64,000 bases of DNA. Source: Phocoena phocoena. Its lineage: Eukaryota; Chordata; Mammalia; Artiodactyla; Phocoenidae. Position numbers and translations under genes: made by a program. The stretch's first letter is position 1, and each line of letters opens with the position of its first letter. Of this stretch, positions 1-11,240 are shown one piece after another. The stretch lies in NCBI RefSeq assembly GCF_963924675.1, contig NC_089230.1, forward strand, positions 2,047,001 through 2,111,000, given 5' to 3'. The notes below the pieces were generated by a model that saw only the letters and a program-made list of their open reading frames with translations, searched no databases and had not been told where the DNA came from.

Positions 1-480
1 GCAGTGCTGTCACTCTTCCTGTGGCCCTGCTGCTCCAGTCCCCACCTGTTGGCCAAGGCTGAGGAAACACAGAAATGACACCAAATACGAAATAAAAGAC
101 AACAAATCCGTTGCCTTCCTCGTGAAACCAAGACTCGTAACAGGGTTCGAGCTCCTTGGAGAAAACTATTCTTGAAAAAACAAACACAGATTAACGAAAT
201 CACCTTTTTTTCCTTTCAGACAAATGATCTGAAGCACTAATGTCTCGCTCCCCAAATTCTGTCAACATGTGTCTTGGAAGGGAGGGTATATTGAAAATTA
301 TACACTGTCAAAACCTGGTGTTGGAAGTAGATAAAATCACAGTCTATGCTAAATGCAAATAAAGTCTTACATCGACAAATAAGCTTTAAAACTTATTTGG
401 TATACTAAAAACCAGCCATGAAATCTTTCAAGCTCTAAGCCTATGCACTTTAGTTTAAAAAAAAATCTTTTAGAGTTCTT
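1..480. other. Unique non-coding sequence
   Basis: I recognise no gene or repeat here. The sequence is of moderate GC and ends in an A/T-rich tract that served as the target of the first SINE. Confidence 0.5.
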
Positions 481-687
481 TTTTTTGTTTTTTGCGCGGT
501 ACGCGGGCCTCTCACTGCCGTGGCCTCTCCCGTTGCGGAGCACAGGCTCCGGACGCGCAGGCTCAGCAGCCACGGCTCACGGGGCCAGCCGCTCCATGGC
601 ATGTGGGATTCTCCCGGACCAGGGCACAAACCCGTGTCCCCTGCATCGGCAGGCGGACTCTCAACCACTGAGCCACCAGGGAAGCCC
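481..687 (-). mobile_element. CHR-2-type SINE
   Basis: A tRNA-derived SINE in reverse orientation: a T-rich tail at the left, then the complement of the CHR-2 body, ending in the complement of the tRNA-related head at the right. The target-site duplication is tagagttctt (471-480) against tagagttttg (688-697). It is non-autonomous: transcribed by RNA polymerase III from internal A and B boxes and mobilised by L1 proteins. This copy is a little more diverged than those at 21661 and 50139, for example in the B-box region. Confidence 0.92.
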
Positions 688-2518
688 TAGAGTTTTGTTT
701 TGTTTTTTAAGTTCTTTTCTACACCATGAAAATTCCTGAACAGTAAAGCCTGTTTCTCAGGTCGCACGTGGACGCCCACCGTCAGGTCAGCAGTGCCTTT
801 ACTTGTTTTAGTGTAAGGCAGGGCCTCCTGAGTCAATACTTCTGGGTCCGTAACGACCTCGCCTCCCGCTGTCTCCTCGTCTCCATGTCCTGCCAATGCC
901 CAGTCTTGTGGGGAGTGTCCAAGCACACACTCCATCAACAGAAACCTTTGAGCAAGCAGCTCCCAATTTATCTATGAATTATGGAGCATACTGTTGTACT
1001 AACAAATCACGTGTGTTAGAGATCACACTCCCAGATAGCAATCATAAAGGAGGGGATTTGGAAATGTAACTGTGTCTTCTTTTCACCGCCTAGAGGGCCA
1101 TCTTGCCCAGCCTCAGGTTGGACACCCCTGAGTGGGACGTCTGCAGAGAACAGAGTGACAGGGAGGGTTACCCGGTGTGTGCTGCCCTCGAAATGTGTCC
1201 ACTTTAGAAAAATGTGTATTTGCTCAGCTTTCTCTGATGATTTATTTGTCTTTCTCTTGATCACTATTTTGAATAGAAGAATGTATCCAGCCATCCCTCT
1301 GGGACATCTTTTTATAATTCTTCCATGAGATTATGGAGTTTTCTTCCAATTTCCTCCTTGACCTCTACGTTCTATTGCTCTAGAAAAGGACTGAGTGACT
1401 CAAAGTACATCGAGTCCATGGATCCCCTTGCTTGTTTGAACATTAACTTGGGAAAATGTGTCTTTAATTCTCTACTCTTTTCATTGACAGCTTGTATTAT
1501 TATTAATACTTTTGGCTCTCAATGTCTTTGTGAATTAGTTTCTCTCGTATATCTTGCTTTTAAGAAAAAAAATACCAATGCTGTTCCGGACACAGACTTT
1601 ATGTGAAAGGGCAATGCGACAGTACTGCATCCAGCCGGCTAAGACCTCAACACACTCACAGGAAAATCCTTGAAATTATTGTGAATATTTCATCTCCCAC
1701 CAAGAGACAAACCCCTTTATTGTCAACCGAAGCAATATATATATATATTTTTTACACTGTGAGCTTTTTTGCTATCATTTCTAAAGAGTAACATGCAAAT
1801 GAAAACTGCCAGTAATGGAAAGCATGAATATTTATTGATGTCTCATCACGCGCTTGGCATCGCAGCCAAGCGGACAACAGGCTTCATCGGGCCCATTAAT
1901 TCTGCGGCTGGCGGCCGCGGGGAGCTGCCCCTCTGTGAATGGGTGAGCGACGGGGAGGGTCTCTCTAGCGCACAAAGCGAAGCGAACGTTTACCCCTCGT
2001 GCTCTTTGTTCCTCCAAGCTGCAGCTCGTGCCCCCCCAGGGGTCGGTCCCCACGCAGCCCCTCACCCTGCACCCGCCCGCTCTCCTCCGTTAGCATCCTT
2101 CTTTCTCCCCACTTCCCCTAGGGCTTGTGGGGAACCAGAGCCTCCCGTCACCAGTGGCGCGGAGAGCTTCAAACGTTGTTCTTTAGAAAACAAGCAAGAG
2201 GAAGACACAGAACTGGGGGCTTTGGACACCAGGGCAGCCCCTCCGGTGGGTGGTTCAATGACAAATTAACACATTCGCGGCAGAAGGTGGAGAGCCCTCT
2301 GAGCACAGGGCTGGGGGCACTTTGGAGCATCAGCGGGCACTTTCCTGGGGGAGGGGCTCCGCACCCTCCAGGGACTTCAGTTTAGCGGGTGTGCGACAGT
2401 AAACAGGACACAAGCCCGTGAGTTCAAGGGGACCCAGGCACGAAGGAGGGAAAGCGTGATACCTAGGCTATCAGGCCTGTCTGTTTTTAAAAATATCTCA
2501 GACTTGAAGTTGGGAATT
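688..2518. other. Unique sequence, GC content rising rightwards
   Basis: There is no recognisable gene or repeat. About 1800-1960 has a non-repetitive mix of AT-rich homeodomain-like motifs (cccattaattc) and a NotI-like gcggccgc core, which could be conserved non-coding DNA. The 166-residue open frame across 1769-2269 has low-complexity Pro/Ala-rich content and resembles no family I know, so I did not call it a gene. Confidence 0.4.
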
Positions 2519-3193
2519 GCTAAGGGGTGAATTGTGCCGTCCCACCCCCGCCCCCAAAGATAGGTTTAAGTTCTAAGCCTGTGCCTGTGAAGTGACCTTA
2601 CTTGGAAATAGGGTCTTTGTAGACATAAATTAAGATGAGGCCGTGGGCTTCCCTGGTGGCGCAGTGGTTGAGAGTCCGCCTGCCGACGCAGGGGACGCGG
2701 GTTCGTGCCACGGTCTGGGAGGATCCCATGTGCCGCGGAGCAGCTGGGCCCGTGAGCCATGGCCGCTGAGCCTGCGCGTCCGGAGCCTGTGCTCCGCCAC
2801 GGGAGAGGCCACAGCAGTGAGAGGCCCGCGTACCGCAAAAAAAAAAAAAAAAAAAAAAAAGATGAGGCCGTTAGGGTGGGCCCTGATCCACAGTGACGCG
2901 TGTCCTACGAGAAGGGGGCGCTGCCACGTGGGGACAGAGCCCCAGGAAAGCACCATGAGGCGCCCGTGGCAGAGGAACGAGGCGGCTGCAGTGAGCAATG
3001 CCACGATTGCCCCCTGGCAACGCCGGGAGGCGGGAGAGAGGCGGGGACACCCTCCCCCGACCCTCCCAGAGGGCACGGCCCTGCCGACCCCTCGACCGCA
3101 GACCTCTGGCCTCCAGACTGTGAGAGAATAAACTTGCGGTGCTTTAAGTCGCCCGGTGCATGCCTCCCTGTTACGGCGGCCCTAGGACAGCGA
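2519..3193 (+). mobile_element. MaLR-type LTR (MLT1/MST-like), split by a SINE
   Basis: The left part (2519-2644) reads like the start of a MaLR LTR, with gaattgtg, a C-run and tggaaatagggtctttg. The right part (2861-3193) continues with tagggtgggccctgat, ctccagactgtgagagaat and the conserved end gttacggcggcccta. No internal retroviral sequence adjoins it, so it is a solitary LTR. The middle (about 2900-3100) is strongly diverged. It is interrupted by the CHR-2 SINE at 2645-2860. The subfamily is not assigned. Confidence 0.75.
2645..2860 (+). mobile_element. CHR-2-type SINE, full length
   Basis: The head gggcttccctggtggcgcag carries an A-box-like tggcgcagtgg, and a B-box-like ggttcgtgcc follows about 50 bases on. 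The body ends in about 25 A. The target-site duplication gatgaggccgt is perfect (2634-2644 and 2861-2871) and lies within the surrounding MaLR LTR, so this SINE is the younger insertion. Confidence 0.96.
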
Positions 3194-4290
3194 TCCAGCA
3201 CGTGATCCTACAAGCGAAATCCTCCAGAGATGAACCTAAAGCGGTGGATGGCTGCGATGGGGCGTCTCCACTCTAGACTGTGTCCCATCGTCGGCTGCGA
3301 CAATAGTTAAGGGAGCAAAGAAAGAGCCTAACACGGCCCCATGTGGGTCACATTAAACAGAATTAAAGTCTGCCTTATTTGGAGAGTCCGGCTGATCCTG
3401 AGTGCAAATCACAGGCCTGCAGAGTGAACCTCTCTTCTCAGCAAAGTCTTGTCAACACACCAGCCACAGGGCGCTGGGCAACTCCCCACGGAACATTCCA
3501 AGGCGCGGTTGTCCCCGTACCTCGCCGGAAGCATGCACCGAGCTCCCTGCACCGAGGAAGGCCAGTGGACCTGGGCACTGATTTACCCTCTTTGTGAGTT
3601 TTTGGCCAAGCGAGGCGTGGTGGTTTTACTCCTTCCTGAAAGCTCAGTCCCCTCCCGCCTCAGAATCAGGCCACCAGCCTCCTTTCAAGCCTGATGACTC
3701 TTCGGGGAGAGGCAGCGGGTCACGGCATTCTCACTGCCTCAGCCCTGACCTTCCTGAGTCACGGCCCCGGCAGGTCCCGCCCTTCAATGCCAACTTGCAG
3801 GTTCCGACGCCAAGTGTCCTGTTCGTGACCCTGCAGGGCTAGGTCTTGGATAATAAGTCTGCACACACCACCCCGAGGCGGGCGAGTCCCCCAGTGTGTC
3901 CAGCGGACGCGGGTGTCAGCTGAACTGGGCTGGGGCAGGGCCGTCGGGGATGAATGTGGGCTCCGTGCCTGCCCTCTGGGCTTCGGGGCCGGTGGGAACA
4001 CGATCCCTTTGTTCCATTGGGGACATCAGCTGCTGACGGCCAGGCGCACAGGGCCAGAAATGGTCCCTCTTCTGAGACCAGGTTTCCCTTGGCCTTTACC
4101 CACCCCTGTTCTGTAACCAAACACCACAGCACAAAAGGTTAGCCTTTCTGTTTGTTTTTCACCTAAAATGCACTGGGAACCATTCTCAATGCTGGAACGT
4201 GAAAAGAAAAAAATATTTGCTTTTAAATAGCACTGTCACCCTGGGAAATTCCTTCAGCTCTGACAAGGTGAACTCCCTCTCTTCTAAAGT
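3194..4290. other. Unique GC-rich sequence
   Basis: No gene or repeat is recognised. All frames in this stretch are short or overlap in several frames, the pattern expected of stop-poor GC-rich DNA. Confidence 0.4.
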
Positions 4291-4294
4291 ACGA

Positions 4295-4458
4295 GACATT
4301 TTACTGAGTGCTTACTGCATGGCCGCCCTGGCGGAAGCAGTTTTCTCACATTTTCTGAGTTATATTCACAAAAGTTCTATCAGCTTTTCACTCCTACCAT
4401 TTAACAGGTGAAAAGACAGACTCAGAAAGGTGATATATGCAATTCAGGGCTGCGGGCC
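4295..4458 (-). mobile_element. MIR-like SINE fragment
   Basis: In reverse orientation it shows the MIR order: ttactgagtgcttactgcatg, a degenerate middle, then catttaacaggtgaaaagac and gactcagaaaggtga (the complement of the MIR cctca...tgtaaaatg core). It is strongly diverged and lacks the tRNA-like head. Confidence 0.6.
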
Positions 4459-4460
4459 GA

Positions 4461-4516
4461 TGGGGGAGAGAGGGAAGGAGGGGAGGGGGAGGAGGGGAGG
4501 GGAGGGGGAAGAGGGC
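4461..4516 (+). repeat. G-rich purine tract
   Basis: About 55 bases of almost pure G/A with many runs of three or more G (gggggag, gaggggaggg). The run density is compatible with G-quadruplex or triplex formation. It lies between the MIR fragment and a GC-rich unique segment. Confidence 0.8.
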
Positions 4517-4675
4517 GCGGTCTGTTTGGGCCGCGGGAAGTGTGGTGGTGGGAAGGGGCTTGAGGGTAGGCATGGTCATCCCACGTCTCACGTCCCCGGC
4601 ACATCCCCACCGCCCTCTCCGTGGAGGGATTTCTCACTCTCGGGCAAGGTTTTCGTGGCTGCAGGTGCTCTAGAC

Positions 4676-4897
4676 CAGGGGTGCCCACCCCCTGGGCCAC
4701 GGACCAGCGCCGGTCCACGACCTGTTAGGAACCGGGCCGCACGGCAGGAGGTGAGTGGCGGGAGAGCGAAGCTTCACCTGCTTCCCCGCCGCTCTCCTCA
4801 CAGCCTGTACCATCCTCCCCCAGCCCCTACCCCGGTCCGTAGAAAAATTGTCTTCCACGAAACCAGTCCCAGGTGCCAAAAAGGTTAGGGACCGCTG
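4676..4897 (+). mobile_element. MER1-type hAT (Charlie) non-autonomous DNA transposon
   Basis: It starts with caggggtgcccaccccctgg and ends with ggttagggaccgctg, imperfect terminal inverted repeats typical of MER1. Inside are cggtccacgacctgttagg, gggccgcacggcaggaggtg and aaaattgtcttccacg in the MER1 order. At about 222 bp it is an internally deleted copy with no transposase. The flanking 8-mers ctctagac (4668-4675) and gtatagac (4898-4905) fit the hAT duplication nTCTAGAn with two changes. Confidence 0.88.
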
Positions 4898-4905
4898 GTA
4901 TAGAC

Positions 4906-7730
4906 GCTAGAGCCTGCCCTGGAACGTCTGTGGTGGCCTGTCCTGCAGTACGTGGGTCAGACTGAGGGGGACCGTGCCCGGCTCCTGACATGCAGGCACC
5001 AGGGCTGCCTGAGAAAACAGGTTTACCTGCCCCAAACGCTCTCTATCTCGGGAGAGCTCTCATTCCTCAGGAATGTCGGGGCCTGTCACCTGTCAGCACG
5101 AGATACTGCATAGCAGGTGCAGAGTCCCAGCTGCCGCAGGCCTGCTGGGCGGGGCCGGTTCAAGGCCAGCGACTCGGGGACCCGGGGGAGACGGAGGAGG
5201 GTAGGGTGACGCCGAGGGTGGGAGGGAAGACCCCTTGACGGTCCGCAGACACCTTCCCCTGGCAGTGACTTACTCTATCCGCCCGGCTGGCCCATGTCTC
5301 TGGAGGCCCAGCAGCCTCCTGGCCTCCCTCCAAGTCAGGCACACACGGCCTGGCCAGTGCCACCCTCAGTTCCACACTCCCTCCCTGCGTCCAGGGCCCC
5401 CGAGCCACCTCTTCCCCAGGGAGCCACGGTCCTGCGGCTGAGGCTCCTTGTCGGGCTGCGTGATGAGAAACCCACCCTCTGGAGTTCCTGCCCTGGCACT
5501 TCACAGCCTGACCACCCTGCTCACACCGAACTGGGAAACTCAGGCCCCGAGATTAGGGGTCCTGCTCCCCGCTCCCAGGAAGCCCGTCGAAATGACTGCT
5601 TAGAGCTGAGCCCTCAAAACTGGGTGACCTCCACCCTGATCACCGCACAGGTGAGAGGTACTTGCCACCCTGCCGTCTCCCCTGCTGGCTGCGGACCCGG
5701 CCTAGGGGCTGCTCCCCAGCCCATTGCCCTTCCCCCACCCCGCCCGGGATCTGGGATCTGTAAGGAACACATCTGTGACTCTGCTTCCCTTGGGTGACAG
5801 TACTGAAACTGCTCCTTCAATCAGAATGACCCTCGGGTTTTCTTTTGCCCAAAGTGGGAGCTCAGATGCTCAGGGAGCTACGGGGTGGGGCGAGCCGGGT
5901 GGTACCCCGCTCCCTGGTTCACAGGTCGTGATCTGCACGGTTTTCAGTTCAGTCCAGCAGCTCCGGGCCCCAGCACAGGCTGCCTCATCTCTCCCGCTAT
6001 CCTCAGATTCGACAACTCCCATCACCGGTCGGCCCTTCTCCCTTCCTGTGCTCCACAGAGACGTGGAGGGGGTGGAGGTGTGTTTGACTCGAATTTTCAA
6101 TATTAGAGGAAATAAGGAAACGCCATCTTCTCCCAGTTTCTCTGGGACGCCTTCGGAGGGCCAAGCGTGAGTCCCCGCTGACACCTGGTCTCAGCCTCCA
6201 GACACGGGAGAACATGTTTCTACTGCTTGAAGCCCCCAGCCCGTGGGAAATTGTTTCAGCAGCCCTGGGAAATGAATACACTAGGTAAAGTGTGAAGAAA
6301 AGCAGATTTAGAAACCTTGTCACCTGAATTGATGTTTATGACCTGTTCTAAATAAAAGTGCACTGACGCCCAAACTCGTTTTTCAGACAGTCCCTCGGCC
6401 TCTTCCGGCCAAAGGGCCCGCTGACCCCCAGGCTCCCAGAGGAAACCGCTGGGCGTTTGTGAACACCTGCATGGATGGTGTGAAGGAGGGAGCGCAGCTG
6501 CAGCCCGGCCTGGTGACCACGAAGGATGGTAGCGATTTGTCTCCCGAGTTCACACGTTGAACCTGGTAGAAATACCTCCTCCATGCTGGTGGGCCCTCGG
6601 CTGCAAGTCTGTAGTTTCAACTGTGGCTGCTCGAGTCCTAGAGAGCCTGCCTCACCAGGTGGGGTCAGGGCTGGGCCGTCTGGTTGCAGAAAAGCTCTCC
6701 AGGCCGTTCTGATGCCCCCAGAGGTCAGAACACGATGCGGAGTCTCAAGCCCTGCAGAGCTGAGGGACCCCCGATGCCAGCTGGCGCGGCCCGCCGCCAG
6801 AATCAGAGCTTTACCCACCTCCAACTGCAGCTGCTGTTTGCAGGACATCGTGACGTGGAAGGAAGCTTTCTAAGTGATGGAGAGCAAGGAAACAACCCAA
6901 ACAATGTGTTAGGAGAAAGGCTTGGTTCCCTTCTTCCCCTCTCCGTAGGAGATTTTTCAAAATGCTAGTCACCATCACGGACTTAATTAGCAAAAACGTT
7001 CTGTTTTCTCTTTTTGTGTTATGCTTATTGCTTTTGTCAGCTTTTGAATAATTATAATTTGCTCTGATTTCTTCTCTGTTCCAAATAATTTTTCTCTTTC
7101 CTTCCACGCCCATATTCTGCATTCTTTTTCTGAAGAAGAGCCCCCTGATTGTGTCAGTTCCAGACCCTCCAGTCCTGGAACTGCCCCTCCTTGTGGAAAG
7201 CACAGGACCAGGAGGGGTGAGGGGTGCAGGGGGGCCCCGTCAGGAAATCACGTGGCCGCCCCGACCCCACAAGAGTCCTGAGAGCAGAAGGGAAAAGAAA
7301 GGTTTTTAGCAGTGGCCGTTAGTGTGGAATCTTGGGGAGCGGCAGCGATGTCAAAGAAGAATTTTAAGGAGTACTGCTAAGAATTTTGCTTGTATTTCCG
7401 CCTGGGGGTGGGTGGAGGTGTTTTGGCCGGAGGGGGAGGAAGATGGGAGGCCGAGAAAGACAGAAACAGAGAAATTAAGCATGTTTAAAACTTTCATTTT
7501 TCTGGCAGCTGGACTTTGTTGCTCAAATGTTACTTTAAGCCAAGATTGAGCCACGTGAGACCTGGGTTCTTTCGGGTTAGTTCTGATGGAGGGTCAGGAC
7601 CACTCCTTTCTCTGCGGGACTCCCTGGCGCCCAGCTGCCTGACCCGAGGTGTGTCTCTGCCCCCCTGCACCCCTCCCCCGCCCCGAGGAGGGTCCCAGGC
7701 TTCTCTCTCCCAGCCTCACGCTGGGCGCCC
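4906..7730. other. Unique GC-rich sequence
   Basis: I see no gene or interspersed repeat. GC is high to about 6300, then falls to an AT-richer patch at 6950-7110. Several open frames of 100-170 codons overlap on both strands; none has a recognisable domain, so they are taken as chance frames. Confidence 0.4.
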
Positions 7731-7963
7731 CTCGGTCCAGCTGGTTCGGTTGCTGGCCCTGCGGTGAGTCCGGGCTGCCCGTGTCCTCGCAGGCCCCTCC
7801 TCCTCTGGACATCCCCGCACTGTCCAGTCCTGCCCCGTTGTTCATCTTGCCTCGGTCCAGCTGGTTCGGTTGCTGGCCCTGCGGTGAGTCTGGGCTGCCC
7901 GTGTCCTCGCAGGCCCCTCCTCCTCTGGACATCCCCGCACTGTCCAGTCCTGCCCCGTTGTTC
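7731..7963 (+). repeat. Tandem duplication, 120-bp unit, two copies
   Basis: The unit starting ctcggtccagctggttcgg at 7731 recurs at 7851, exactly 120 bp later. The 113 bp 7731-7843 and 7851-7963 match except for one C/T difference (ccggg against ctggg); the first copy has 7 extra bases before the second begins. The unit is GC- and CpG-rich. Near identity means a recent duplication or ongoing homogenisation. Confidence 0.95.
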
Positions 7964-10091
7964 TGTGCAGTACCGTGCACCTGCAGGTAGAAGACGCGGC
8001 TGTGTCACGGGTGGGCAGCAGCTCTCCGTCTGTGTGTGGAGGCTTGCAGAGACCCCCTCATGGACGGGCCACTTCTGGTGCCCTCCTGTGTCCCCAGAGC
8101 CTGGCTAACAGCGGGCCTTCTCCCCAAGGGCAGGACCTAAAACTCTTCTGCTTGTGTGCTCAGTGGAAGGAAGGGGTCGCAGCCCCCGAGTTACGGATGA
8201 GGCCCCTGGAGGGCGTCTCCTGTCTGCGGTCACCTGGCTGGTGACCTGGGACAGCAGCCCCTGCCGCTTCCCTGCCTCTCCCCTCCCTTCCCAAAGGTCT
8301 CAGGAGGAATCCAGGGATCGAGACCTGACTGTAACGTGTCCTTTGGGTGGGTGTAAACTTTGTGGAGCGTCCCGGACCGTGTGTGTTTTGGAGCAAGTTC
8401 TCAGGCACGTCCAGTCTTTTGTGCATTGGGACAAAAGGTAATCACCTCCTCTGGGGCTGCATGCAGCTTCGCTCTGACCTTGGAGTGGGCAGCCCCATGT
8501 GTGTGCATCCCAAGAGCAGGCAGCCCATGGAGACCCAGGGCTGGCGCTGAGGGCAGTCGCAAGTCAGGCGATCGGCTGGTAGGGGACTCACGTTGTCTAG
8601 GGACACAGAGCGCTGAAGGGAGCCTGGGTGCGAGGTGCCCCTCTGGGGATGGGGACGCGGTCCAGAGGGCAGGCCCTGAGAGCTTTGTAGCAAGTGATGG
8701 GACCGGAGGGAGGGCGAAGTGCCTCTGGGAGCTGTTCTGGACCGGGGCCAAGCCTACCAGCCTCAGGGCTTTTCTGCGCCCACGGCAGGCAAGAATAACA
8801 CTGATGGCACCTGCGAGGTCCCAGGTGCTAAGAGGTGACCTGGACCCCATTTTCCCACCAGAGTGAACTCATCTCCCCAGGTTCACAGGGGAACTGTTCC
8901 CCTTGTAAAGCACCAGCTTCCTGGTGGCGGGAGCCATGGTGCTGGTCTTGCAGGGATGCTGTGGGATCGAAAGAGCTCGCTTGTTCAAGGTCCAGGCACG
9001 CCTCTGGCGCTTAACGAAGATGGCGTGGTGACCTCTCGTGGGCTGCCGCCTTCTTGCTTCTTCCTGGCAGCCCCCCACGGATCACCATTTCCAGAAGGCA
9101 GGAGCAGTGGACCCCGTTCCCGAGACTCTCCATCAGCAGGGGCTACGGCGTGTGGTCCCTTCCGTCCTCCTGAAATTGCCTCTGCAGCGCGATCCCAGCA
9201 TCCCCTCACCATCCAGTGCACGCACTTCAGTGCCCAGCGCACGTGTGGACTTAGGCCCCACTGGAAACGCATCAGAGCAGCGAGGGGAGGCTGCATCTCC
9301 GTCCAGCGGGGCAGGACTTGGAAGCAGCTGTCACGAAGGCCCGGGCACCCTGGATTGGCTCTGCCACATAAACTTCTCCCAAGCGGTGAGATCTGCCCGG
9401 CTGGCAGCGGGGACCCTGAGTGAGGCCCAGCCACCCCCCCACCACAATGCCAAGAGGCGGAGGGCCACCTCCGGGAGCCTCCCTGGGGATGGGCTCCGGT
9501 CGCCCCCGGCTCACTGTGGGCAGAGGAAAGGTGCTCTCGGGTGAAACTCGGTCTGTTGGCACCCAGGTTCTCCCAAGTGTCCTTTGGCAGGGGGTCCAAG
9601 CTCCCACTGGCTCTAACGATGGACAGCTCGATTTGGGGGAAACGGCAGGGCCAGTGGTCAGAGTGTCACCTGCTGCATCTCCTCAGTCGCGGTGGGACTT
9701 TGCCTGCGAGGCTGACACCACCTATGTCTCACCAGCCAGGACACGGACATGCCGGGAGGTTATGGACTCCCCAGGTGTGCGCAGCTAGGACAGCGGGGGC
9801 TGGCCCGGTGGCCCGCCTCTTCCCCTCAGAGGCCTCGAAGGCCTGCAGGGAGGCCAGGAGTGCTCACCCCTGCTGGCCATCGGGGCGGGGGAGCCCCAGG
9901 TTTCCTTCCTGCTACATGCTAAATGGGGCTTTCGTCCAGCACCGGGCACCTGCTGTGGGCCCAGCCCAAGCGGGGCCGGTACTGAGGAGACGCAGGTCAC
10001 AGCCGCGCTGCCCGCAGTGTGATGCCAGCCACGAGTGAGGCATGCTTTCCAGCAGCCTCGTTGAAAAAGTAAAAGGACAGGGAGATCAGCT
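7964..10091. other. Unique GC-rich sequence
   Basis: No repeat family is recognised and no open frame has a known domain, although frames of up to 204 codons occur on both strands because stop codons are rare in this composition. Confidence 0.4.
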
Positions 10092-10262
10092 GGGTGCTTT
10101 GTGACCACCTAGAGGGGTGGGATAGGGAGGGTGGGAGGGAGACGCAAGAGGGAGGGGATATGGGGATATATGTATACGTATAGCTGATTCACTGTGTTAT
10201 AAAGCAGAAACTAACACAGCAATGTAAAGCAATTATACCCCAATAAAGATGTTAAAAAAATA
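10092..10262 (+). mobile_element. Young L1 3' UTR end (5'-truncated)
   Basis: The sequence cctagaggggtgggatagg, followed by ggagacgcaagaggg, tatagctgattcactgtg and ccaataaagatgttaaaaa, is the 3' terminus of the recent cetartiodactyl/cetacean L1 lineage, ending in an A-rich tail. Only the last 170 bp or so is present, so it is a dead 5'-truncated copy. No clear target-site duplication was found. Confidence 0.85.
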
Positions 10263-10277
10263 AAAAAGGAAAAGGAA

Positions 10278-10395
10278 ACAGGTGAGGTTAGTGTCTGTAA
10301 TGTATTTTATTTAACTTAATATGTCCGAAGTATTATCACGTCAACATTTCGACATAGCAATTTCAATAATGATCAGTTTGCGACAATTATTAACG
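10278..10395 (+). repeat. Old interspersed repeat, family not assigned
   Basis: A segment reading taatgtattttatttaactt, atgtccgaagtattatca and cgtcaacatttcgac resembles a widespread mammalian repeat that I recognise by pattern but cannot name with certainty. Several CpG-bearing changes separate it from the form I remember. Confidence 0.35.
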
Positions 10396-10860
10396 AGCGC
10401 CATGCATTCCACTCTTGGAGGCCCAGGGTGGTGCCCAACCGTCGCCCATTCATCAGCTGAGGCATCCTTCAAGGGCTGCATTGCTATGCGGGGCCGGCGG
10501 CTCCTGCATTGGAGCTGCAGGCTTTCATTCTGTTGGGAGGCGAGACAAGTTCGCGGGAAGCCCAACTGCGGGTCCCAAACCACCCGGGTGGGCCCTTACA
10601 GGGAGCATGTCTTGCTCCACGTCTCCTGTCCTGGGGACGCCTGCTCACAGGTGGGCTTTCGTGCATCTCGGTCAGCAGAGAGGCGGGGGGCACTTCCCCT
10701 GGCCTGGGGGCTCCACCAGCTAGCTGGGCTCTGCGCCAGCGTCGTCCTCGTCCAGCAGGACCTCACTTCCGCTGCACCTGACGTCCAGGTGAGGTTGCGA
10801 AGGGCGTGGTGTCCTGAGGGCGCACACAGGGGATTCGGGCGGGGTCAAGCCGCCTGGTGC
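10396..10860. other. Unique GC-rich sequence
   Basis: No gene or repeat is seen. It leads into the CpG-rich segment on the right. Confidence 0.4.
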
Positions 10861-11240
10861 AGAGGATGAGTCTCTGTGCCCCGTGCTCGCGGTCCTCGGG
10901 TGCTTCTGCGGGGCCCTGAGACACTCCAGCCTCCCCGCTCCTGGCTGCTCCCGCCCACACCCTGAACCTGCGCTTCTGCCCCCGGTCCCCTCTGGGCCGG
11001 TCACCTTCCGACCACACTGCCCAGCGCCGGACGCCGACAGCCCCCGGAGGCCCCCTGCCCAGAACCACGCGCAGGGGGGCTGTGTGAGCAGGTCTCCCCG
11101 GGGACAGGGCGGGGGAGGGAAAAGACAGGAAGCACCCGAAGTCCACACCCGCCGGCGCCACCACCCCAGGGAGTCTCACTGGCCGTCCTCATGGCGGGGA
11201 CGGGGCTTCCTTCTCGGCCCCGCCGTTTTCCGTGGGCACA
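10861..11240. promoter_or_regulatory. CpG-island-like segment
   Basis: A hand count gives about 31 CpG in 380 bp at about two-thirds GC, an observed/expected ratio near 0.7, which passes the usual island thresholds for composition and length. Such islands often mark promoters, but no first exon or known gene is visible next to it. It may be an orphan island or a subtelomeric-type GC-rich patch. Confidence 0.4.

Noticed and set aside
2645..2720. A tRNA gene, because the SINE head has A- and B-box-like motifs
   Set aside because: The cloverleaf is not conserved, the sequence continues into a SINE body and A-tail, and eight copies exist in the window.
2566..2838. Repeated open frames with the phrase GILPDRGTNPRPLRRQADSQ (here and at 443, 12236, 21561, 34741, 35035, 44288, 50132)
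   Set aside because: These are translations of the CHR-2 SINE and recur at every copy; they are not a gene family.
7740..7963. Two small exons, since each duplicated unit carries a donor-like ggtgagt and an acceptor-like tcctcgcag
   Set aside because: The donor and acceptor are only about 30 bp apart, too short for a mammalian intron, and the frames around them have no recognisable product.
8985..9599. A 204-codon minus-strand open frame and overlapping plus-strand frames of similar length
   Set aside because: Stop codons are rare in this GC-rich DNA; several frames are open at once and none has a recognisable motif.
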